In this document: positions 56,902 to 64,000 of the stretch, one piece after another
How positions within the stretch are numbered: position 1 is the stretch's first letter
How the letters are laid out: every line of letters starts with the position of its first letter
Source: Lichtheimia corymbifera B2541
Lineage: Eukaryota > Mucoromycota > Mucoromycetes > Mucorales > Lichtheimiaceae
Length of the DNA: 64,000 bases
Direction: 5' to 3'
Assembly (NCBI GenBank): GCA_000697475.1
Contig: JNEU01001016.1
Span: forward strand, 1 to 64,000
Notes under the pieces: generated by a model
Databases searched by the model: none
Told to the model about the DNA's origin: nothing
Seen by the model: only the letters and a program-made list of their open reading frames with translations
Position numbers and translations under genes: made by a program

Positions 56902-59900
56902 ATGACGCATTGGGATCGCTCCTTATTCGATGGCGATCTTCAAGCTCTACTAGACGTGCGCCCTCCTGTTCCAATATCAAGGATAAATGCTCTTCGAGAC
57001 TTGGCATTGGCCCATCGTGAAGTAAGCCATTGTTATTGAGCATAGTGTCAAAGCCGCTCATACACTTTATTATCAGCACTTGAACTATATCACACAGCGT
57101 ATTCTACGGTTTCTTGAAACGTCTCCACCTGACTATCGAGTGGCCGGATTGTACTTGATCGACGCCATTATCCGAAAGCCCAAGGATCAGCAGGCTGAAT
57201 GTGCAGTCAACGACTATCGACTTCGATTCCAAGCTGTGCTACGTGACCATGCGTTACAAGGACTATTCAGCTTATGCAGTGAAGAGGATAAGGTGATGTT
57301 GTGGGAGAGGTCATATATGCCTTGCTGTTGTTGATGCATGATCTCCTTGTAGGCACGCGTTATTAGAGTGTTCACGTATTGGGGAGAAAAGCATATATTT
57401 CCAAAGCACTTTGCAGAACAGCTCAAGATCGATGCTATATATGAGCCGAACGAACCGAGTCGACAACCTACAGTAATCCCGAACCATAACGTGGCGGATG
57501 AAAACCTGCAGCAGACATTACAGAGTAAATCATATACATTGAAGACGTATACATACAAAACGTTAACATGTGGATTTGCTTCATAGCTCCATTCCCAACG
57601 ATACCGAACAATCCCACCGATCTCACCCATTTCCTGGCGAGCTTGCAGACCACTGCAACAAATCAAACTGGTATTCAGCAGGATAAATTTACATATCAGG
57701 CTTTACGCTCACTATCATCCTCATTCAATCTTCAAGAATTATCCCATTATCCACCCGCTTTGCATCATTTCCTTCAAGGTCTTCAACTTGGAGCCCATTT
57801 GCCAGCTATCGCTCTCAATGGTGCTTTGCCTTCTCTTTTCCAACCACCTCCACCACCACCATCACAACAACCTGCTCCATACGCCACTACCGATCTTCCA
57901 GGCATGCAACAGACTTACACTAATACCACTTTTGATGACAAGTCAGCTGTCAAGTATGAATGTATTCAGGATGAAGTGGTACCTTCATGTCAGATAGCTT
58001 TACAACAAGCTCAATCACATTCCCCATCGCCATCTCTCTCAGTACCAACATCAAGTACTACAGCGACAGATCATGATATGGTCCCAGTAAAACAAGAGCC
58101 GCTTGCAGAAAACGAACCTGCTGTTGTCGAATCAACCCAATCTACGCCTCCTCAACACCCACCTTCATCATCCACTTCAATTCCACAAGTAACTGCTGCT
58201 TCATCACCGTCTCCAGCAAAAACACCACCACTACCAGCTCAACCTACACCAACAACATCAGTTGAACCTGTAATGGCATCCACTGCAGAATCAAACTCAA
58301 TGTCTTTGCCAATACCTTCACCAAAAGACATGTTGTCACCTAAGCAATCATCGCCACAACCACAACCACAACCACCTGTTGCAGCTGCACCTATCAGTCA
58401 TATGAAGCCGAGCCTTGGTGCGGACATGGACAAGTTAACATCTATATCGACAACACCAAATCCTCCTTTGTCTGAAGCAATTCCACCACCAAAGACCCCT
58501 CCGTTGCCACCTATAGTCAAAGAGGAGCATGTTGTACCTGCAATTTCAATGGACATAGCCGAATCTCAATCATTACCCTGTGAAGATACATCGACGAATG
58601 AAGCCGTTAAGCGACCTCTTTCACCACCGTTTGAATCCAAAGACGAAGATGCAGCAATTGATTCATCACAGACTATTGACAACAACGCCAAACGCCAACG
58701 TCTTGAAAAGGATGAATTCCATGATTCCTCTGATCAAAGTGAACGATCTGCGTCACCTACACGAAAGCGTTCTCGTTGGGATGTCAAAAAGGATGAAGTC
58801 GCACGTCCCAAAACACCTCCATTGCCTCGCCCCAAAACACCGCCATTGCCCCAAGAAACCACTGCAACAGCACCTACAACTGAAGTTGTCGCATCGATTG
58901 GACCTGATTCAACAGGTGTGATGGAGGTTGTAGTGCAGGAATCAACAACATTGCAACAACAGCAAGAATCAGAAAAGCATGTTCAGCAACAACAGGATGA
59001 TCGGATGTCTCAAACCAGCAAATCCTCGAATAGCACGCCATCCAATGCTGTATCATCACCACATTCCGCACATGTTATAATGAACAAGAGCATCCCACGG
59101 CCCAAGACACCACCATCACCGCCTGCGTCATCCTTATTAACACACAATGGGCTTACATCTATTCCAACAAAGAGCATTCCTCGACCGAAAACGCCACCCC
59201 TGCCAACACAGGCTACTGAAGATGCTTTACAGTATACAAAGGATGATCACAGCCAATCGAAATCAACAAAGCGTCATCACAGCCCTTCGCCAAGTATTGA
59301 TGACAGTCGACAAATGAGAGATATGACTGATTCATCAGAAGGCTCACGACAACAGCCACCACTTGACAATGCGAGCCCATCAAACAAAAGGAGAAAGAAG
59401 ACATCCAATGACGACAACATGGAAGATACACGTAGTAAGCCGAAGATATCCAGTGATGAAAGCAAGTTGGGCAAAGAGCTGAGCAGGGAGGATAACAAAG
59501 CGACGTTGGCTGTCAAGAAGTCTAGCAAAGAAAACGAATCTAGTTCAACCAGAGGTCGTTCGACATCGTCATCACCAACAACAAAGGGTTTGGCGGCAAA
59601 AGAGGGATCGTCATCATCAACGAAGCATTCAAAAGAGAAGGAACCATCGTCATCATCTCCAACAACGAAGCATTCAAAAGGAAAGGAGGCATCGTCATCA
59701 ACGAGACATTCAAAAGAAAGGGAGGCCTCATCATCAACGAGACATTCAAAAGAAAGAGAGGCGTCATCATCAACGAGCCATTCAAAGGAAAGGGAGGCGT
59801 CATCATCATCGAGACATTCAAAGGAAAAAGAGACATCACCATCAACGAGACATTCAAAGGAGAAGGAGGCAGCACCGTCAACGAGACATTCAAAGGAAAA

Positions 59901-61503
59901 GGATAAGACAGCGAGATCTCATGAATCGTCCAGTCGACCCTCTACGACATCCAGACAATCAACCAGTGAAAGATCTTCAACGAGCAAATCAAATGAGAGA
60001 TCACACTCGCATCCATCTAAATCCTCTGAAAAAAGCAGTAGCAATGCGCGATCTAATGAGCCATCTCGATCATCCAGAGACAGCAATCACAAGCATCCGC
60101 ATAAAGAGAGGTCCCAAGATGATACTTCAGAACGACATCGATCAGAACGACATAGTCATTATCGAACTCGAGATGCATCGCCATCTAGACAGTCTCACAA
60201 GGATGAAGATCGTGGATTATCATCGCCCAATACGTACTATCCTCCTCAACTATATTCACCTTCAGCACCTACTGCAACATCTACTCTGAGGCCTTTTGCA
60301 CGTCCAGGTCCCCTCGCAGATTCACGTTTGAAAAAAGGATTTATTAGAGGTATAAAACAGTATATGCTATTGATAAGCACTTTATTGACCATGGTATTAT
60401 ATCTCTTAGTGATGACAAGAACAATGTACGTGGGTCCCATGCCATCTGATGTTGAAGAGGAGGATATCCGAGATCTCTTTTCGCAATATGGCGAGATATT
60501 GAGTATCAGTGTAAGTTATAACGAATGCTATAATTGGATGAATGTTTCCCTTATAGAATGCACATTAGTTCAACGACCGTCCTGACAAGAAACGGAATGC
60601 GTTTGTACAATTTGGGAATCGCGACTCATTGACTGCAGCGAAAGAGGGATCTCAAAACCTCCGTATGGGAGGCAAACCTGTCACTGTAAGTTAAATAGCC
60701 ATGAACAGGGTAAGATGATAACTAATCTAGGATATTTTTAGGTCAATTGGGCGCATGGATTTGGACCAAAGGCTTTGTACAGTTATGAAAAGGGTGATAC
60801 CGTCATCAAATTGGATGAATTGACAAAAGAGGAGGCTGCATTATTACGTTCAGCACCTGTGGGTGGTTTTCAAGGATCAAGAATGAGGGATCAAGTGATT
60901 GTGGAGGAACCTGGACCTCTTGGAGGTCGGCAATCTACTTTGCATCAACCACGGCGACAACCAAGTGCATCACCACAGAGTGAACATCGCCAGCAATCAT
61001 ATGCATCACCAACAATACAAAGCACACCACCTTCGCACCATCACCAATCCCCTATTCATCCACCAACCGCATCATCCATGAGTCAACCGCAGCAGCCACA
61101 GTATCATGAAGTGCATTATCCCCCAGAATCATATCATCATCATCATCATCATCCACAGGCTTACAATGGTTATTATCCTGCAGTTGCATCACCATCATCA
61201 GCGAACCCACCAGTTGATCCGTATCAAAACGTCAAATTTGAGCAGGTGCATGATTACGACGTGGCTCAGCCGGCTTATCCTTATCCATACTATTCTGGAC
61301 CTCATCATTACCCACCACCACCACCACAAACAAGTGCTCCTCCTCCTCCCGTGCATCCTTCGTATTACCAACACCCATACCCTTATCCTGAACAAGATCC
61401 AAACATGTATTATCAGCAGTATTACTACCAGCAACAACCATCACCGCAGCAACCACCGCATAGCAACCCCTATTACTATGGATACCATGATGGATATCGG
61501 TAG
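56902..61503 (+). CDS. CID and RRM transcription-termination factor (Nrd1/Seb1/SCAF family)
   Basis: Seven exons (56902-57021, 57077-57292, 57353-57524, 57587-60349, 60410-60510, 60569-60685, 60742-61503) encode 1416 residues. The N-terminal CID binds phosphorylated RNA polymerase II CTD: LQALLDVRPPV, PPDYRVAGLYLIDAIIR, RVFTYWGEKHIF. A disordered middle of ~900 residues has repeated KTPPLP motifs and eight 12-residue repeats (HSKEREASSS type). The RRM near 930-1160 reads TMYVGPMPSDVEEEDIRDLF, NAFVQFGNRDSL, then NWAHGFGPKALYSYEKG and VIKLDELTKEEAALL, the extended RRM typical of Nrd1/Seb1. The tail is Gln/His/Pro/Tyr-rich. The protein should act in polymerase II termination and RNA 3'-end choice. 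Length is well above Seb1 (about 600) and close to SCAF8, so a one-to-one name is not assigned. Confidence 0.9.
59620..59906 (+). repeat. 36-bp coding minisatellite (8 copies)
   Basis: In-frame tandem repeat inside exon 4 of the Seb1-like gene. Each unit codes about 12 residues with core HSK(E/G)(K/R)E; eight copies are recognisable, the first two separated by a slightly longer spacer. Copies differ mainly at third positions and in Lys/Arg and Ser/Pro/Thr. Confidence 0.85.
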
Positions 61504-61996
61504 TATTGTAAATGAAACGAGTAGTAGTAGTAGTAGATAGTAGCTTTTGCTTTACAAAATATCATTAGCTTGCTAACCATTAGTCAAATAACAGCATTTG
61601 CCTTTTACAATTCAAATCTCGTTTCAAATGATGCCACGGCTTAATAGACAACAGTTATCTCTCTGAGTACTTGGGACAGTATGACAATATGTTTTTGTTT
61701 GAATTGATTGAAGGGAATAGCTCATTATGCGAGTGTCACACATGCCAATTGTAGTAATCCAACGTGCCTCATTTACATGCTAGCTGATTAACACACATGC
61801 ATTCACAATGCTCAGCTTGATACTCTCGCTCATCATCCATGCACAAAAAAAGTAACATCCACACGTTCCTCATCCAACACAGCCAAAAACAAGTATCCAC
61901 TGGATAATACAATGAAGACACCATTTACTTTGTGGGATTATACAAGACAGGTCGAGATAAAAAGATGCTAACCGGATGGTTGACACGGTGATGCGT
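61504..61996. terminator. Convergent 3' region between Seb1-like and RPLP1 genes
   Basis: 3' flanks of two converging genes. An AGTAGTAG run lies at about 61518-61545. No gene seen; termination sites are presumed but no signal was assigned. Confidence 0.35.
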
Positions 61997-62443
61997 TTAG
62001 TCAAAGAGACCTATAGTAATATTGATAGTGAGTATTATTATATACAATCTCTCATATGAAAATACGTTACCGAAGCCCATATCTTCATCAGATTCCTCCT
62101 TTTCTTCTTCCTTCTTCTCGTCTTCCTTGGCTTCCTCACCACCAGCAGCGGCGGCACCAGGACCAGCAGCAGCAGCACCAGCGGAAGGAGCACCCACATT
62201 CCAAATGAGTTCCTTCACGTCCTGGCCATCAAGAGCCTTGGCGTACAATGAGTACCAGATGGGCTCGATTTCAGTGAAGCCAGCAGCCTTGGTCAAAGTC
62301 TGGAGCTTGTCAGCCTAATATAGCCATAATGTGTTGAGTTCAATGAAGGACTAGCAGTAGTGTTGAATAAAACGTACAGTGACTTCGAGATTGTCATCCT
62401 TGAGGATAAGGGCAGCATAAACGATGGCGTTTTCAGCGGACAT
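61997..62443 (-). CDS. RPLP1: 60S acidic ribosomal stalk protein P1
   Basis: Three exons on the minus strand, 62443-62378, 62314-62071 and 62010-61997, encode 107 residues. The N-terminal helical dimerisation domain is [17 protein letters not shown], then [18 protein letters not shown]. An Ala/Gly hinge follows, then a Glu/Lys acidic region and the conserved tail [12 protein letters not shown] that binds elongation factors. P1 pairs with P2 on P0 to form the ribosomal stalk. The last exon is 14 bases and gives only the final GLFD residues and stop; reading through would lose them. A TGGA repeat sits just before the ATG on the plus strand. Confidence 0.96.
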
Positions 62444-63488
62444 GATGGATAGATGGATGGATGGATGGATAAATGGATAATTGTCGCAAGTAACGATTTA
62501 ACCCTTTGGGAACCAACGACTTGAGGTGCCAGCTCTGCTCGGAAGAGTCTCTTTTATATCCTCCGGGATTTGAATCCAGCACATCCCACTATCCACTCAC
62601 ACCCCATTGCGTATCCTTTGATCTCTCTGACTACATTCATTATATCAATAAACACCCATTCATCAATCGGTATCCATTAACACAGTCATTGTCTTTTACA
62701 AGTAGCTACTATGAATGAGTGACCCTTAGGCTGCGTTTTCTGCTTGGATACTAATAAGGTTTACGCACATGATCATTGTGCTCGTATCAATGTGACACAC
62801 ATGGTCATTCACAAACACAAACATTCTGCCAAGTACGGCGAGAGGCACTCTTTGTAGAGGAGGGGCGCAGCTTTATATATGGTATGTGTGTGCTATCCTG
62901 TATTATTGGTGGTGCCATTGTTCTAGACACATGGTTGAAAGGATCTCATTGATGTTGACATGCACATACACCATTCATACATAGTAGGTCATTGGGTGCT
63001 TCTCTTATCCCAAGTGTGGGGGTTTGACGATCGAGATAACAGTATCACTTTTCTCATGCACCACCACGATTAGCTCGGTTTTTCCTTTCTTTCACAAACA
63101 CACAAACTCCATACAGTTGCCAATTACGTATGCAACTTGGCGTTCCTGATCCGTTTTCTCTTTTTTTGACAGCCATGGGCAAGGCACAAAATGCCACATA
63201 GGCGTGATAATCTTCACGCTCTTATAAAAGAGTGCATCATGGATACCTTCATTTTGTGTTAGCGTGCAAATAAATGTGTAGAGATAATATCTATTGTGTC
63301 ATCAAGCCATAAGGGAATGATAATATGGGAGAGAGATAGAGAGAGAGAGAGAAATGAAAGGGCATAGTACATCAAATGAAGAAATCACGATGGTTGTCGT
63401 AGGTGATAAAAAGTTGGTTATCTAATAGGGTTGTGTTGATATATGATATAGGTGAATGTAAATACGATGCATATTTGGCACCATTGTC
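62444..63488. other. Intergenic with simple repeats
   Basis: Upstream of RPLP1 and downstream of the zinc-ribbon gene. A (TGGA)n tract at 62444-62479 forms the RPLP1 leader and a (GA)n tract lies at 63328-63352. No gene could be supported. Confidence 0.5.
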
Positions 63489-63832
63489 TTAATCCCAAGT
63501 GTTTGTGGTTTTGGGAGTTGTTGACGTGTCATTGTCCGGAAGATTCTCATTCTTCCAGCCACACTGATGACATTCGTATCGAACACGCATGTTGCTTGTC
63601 TTGCCAAAATGTTTGTTCAAGATGACCAGGTGGGATTCAGAACGCATCAATTGGACTGACTGAGGATGCTCGCATCGGGGGCAAGGATGGTATTGTTGTT
63701 CCAAAGGAATCTTTTTACCATGTTCACCTACTATGTTGTGGTAGTATGCATATGTGTGTGAGTATCACCTTTTTTCACCATTCTCTTTTTCTTGATCATC
63801 AGCATATGATGATTACCTATAGTGAAAGGCAT
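63489..63832 (-). CDS. Small zinc-ribbon protein with 16-base first coding exon
   Basis: Two exons on the minus strand, 63832-63817 and 63727-63489, encode 84 residues. The first exon codes only MPFTI plus one base. The product has two CxxC pairs: CPRC near residue 22 and CHQC near 60 (YECHQCGWKN), forming a likely zinc ribbon, separated by HLVILNKHFGKTSNMRVRYE. The tail is hydrophilic (Thr/Asn/Asp). The start is uncertain because without the first exon there is no ATG in frame; the join GGT-GAA gives the continuous MPFTIGEHGKKIPL. Small fungal zinc-ribbon proteins of this look exist; the function is unknown. Confidence 0.65.
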
Positions 63833-64000
63833 GATGTCACAAGAATAAAAAGGAATGTGTGGTGTCGGATGAGGATGATCGTAAAAAGATGTCTCGAACG
63901 GGAAAGAGGGGCAGGGAAAGTAAGAAGCGGAAAAACAGCGTCGGATGGGGAGGGGGTTTGTATAAGGTGGTGAAAATCCGAGAGACTGGATTTGACATTA

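Noticed and set aside
59620..59906. Regularly spaced repeat resembling a CRISPR array
   Set aside because: Units are contiguous, in frame, coding, in a eukaryotic gene, with no unique spacers.

Overview
The window looks like nuclear DNA of an early-diverging filamentous fungus, most probably Mucoromycota (Mucorales-like). That placement is inference. The basis is many short GT-AG introns of about 50-100 bases, long CAA/CAT/ACA triplet runs coding poly-Gln/His/Thr in regulators, a MUB1/samB-type MYND protein, a SRE-type two-finger GATA factor and a fungal GHKL/DUF3684 protein. I found no CRISPR array, rRNA, tRNA or intact transposon. Gene models below were spliced by hand; exon lengths were checked so that the reading frame closes from ATG to stop, and predicted joins restore known family motifs.

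Left part (1-17 kb): a decayed inverted array of a repeated coding-like module (1-1.4 kb), gene-poor DNA, and an eIF1/SUI1 pseudogene. A run of regulators follows: a Zn2Cys6 factor (-), a SRE-like double GATA factor (+), a bHLH-zipper factor (+), a fused Myb/SANT plus C2H2 factor (+), and a MUB1/samB MYND protein (+).

Middle (18-35 kb): a class II eIF4E (4E-HP type) with a disordered N-terminal half of about 400 residues, an orphan low-complexity protein, a two-RRM protein (-), a 61-residue NDUFAF8-like complex I assembly factor (-), a nine-exon coiled-coil protein with two apparent GC-AG introns, a 1712-residue GHKL-ATPase/DUF3684 protein ending in a zincin-like HExxH motif, and an orphan seven-helix membrane protein (-).

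Right part (36-64 kb): mostly conserved housekeeping genes. They are SEN1 helicase (-), prohibitin-2 (+), a secreted agmatinase-family hydrolase (-), CPSF30/YTH1 (-), the PP4 regulatory subunit 3 PSY2/SMEK (-), a UBXN4/erasin-like UBX protein (+), linker histone H1 (-), a CID+RRM termination factor of the Nrd1/Seb1/SCAF family (+), ribosomal stalk protein P1 (-) and a small zinc-ribbon protein (-). SEN1, YTH1 and the Seb1-like gene all act in transcript 3'-end formation or termination and lie within 26 kb of one another.

The strongest leads for new biology are the inverted array at the left edge, the GHKL-ATPase joined to a putative metalloprotease-like C-terminus, the Myb-C2H2 fusion factor, the SRE-type GATA factor without the iron-sensing cysteine linker, and the long-tailed class II eIF4E.
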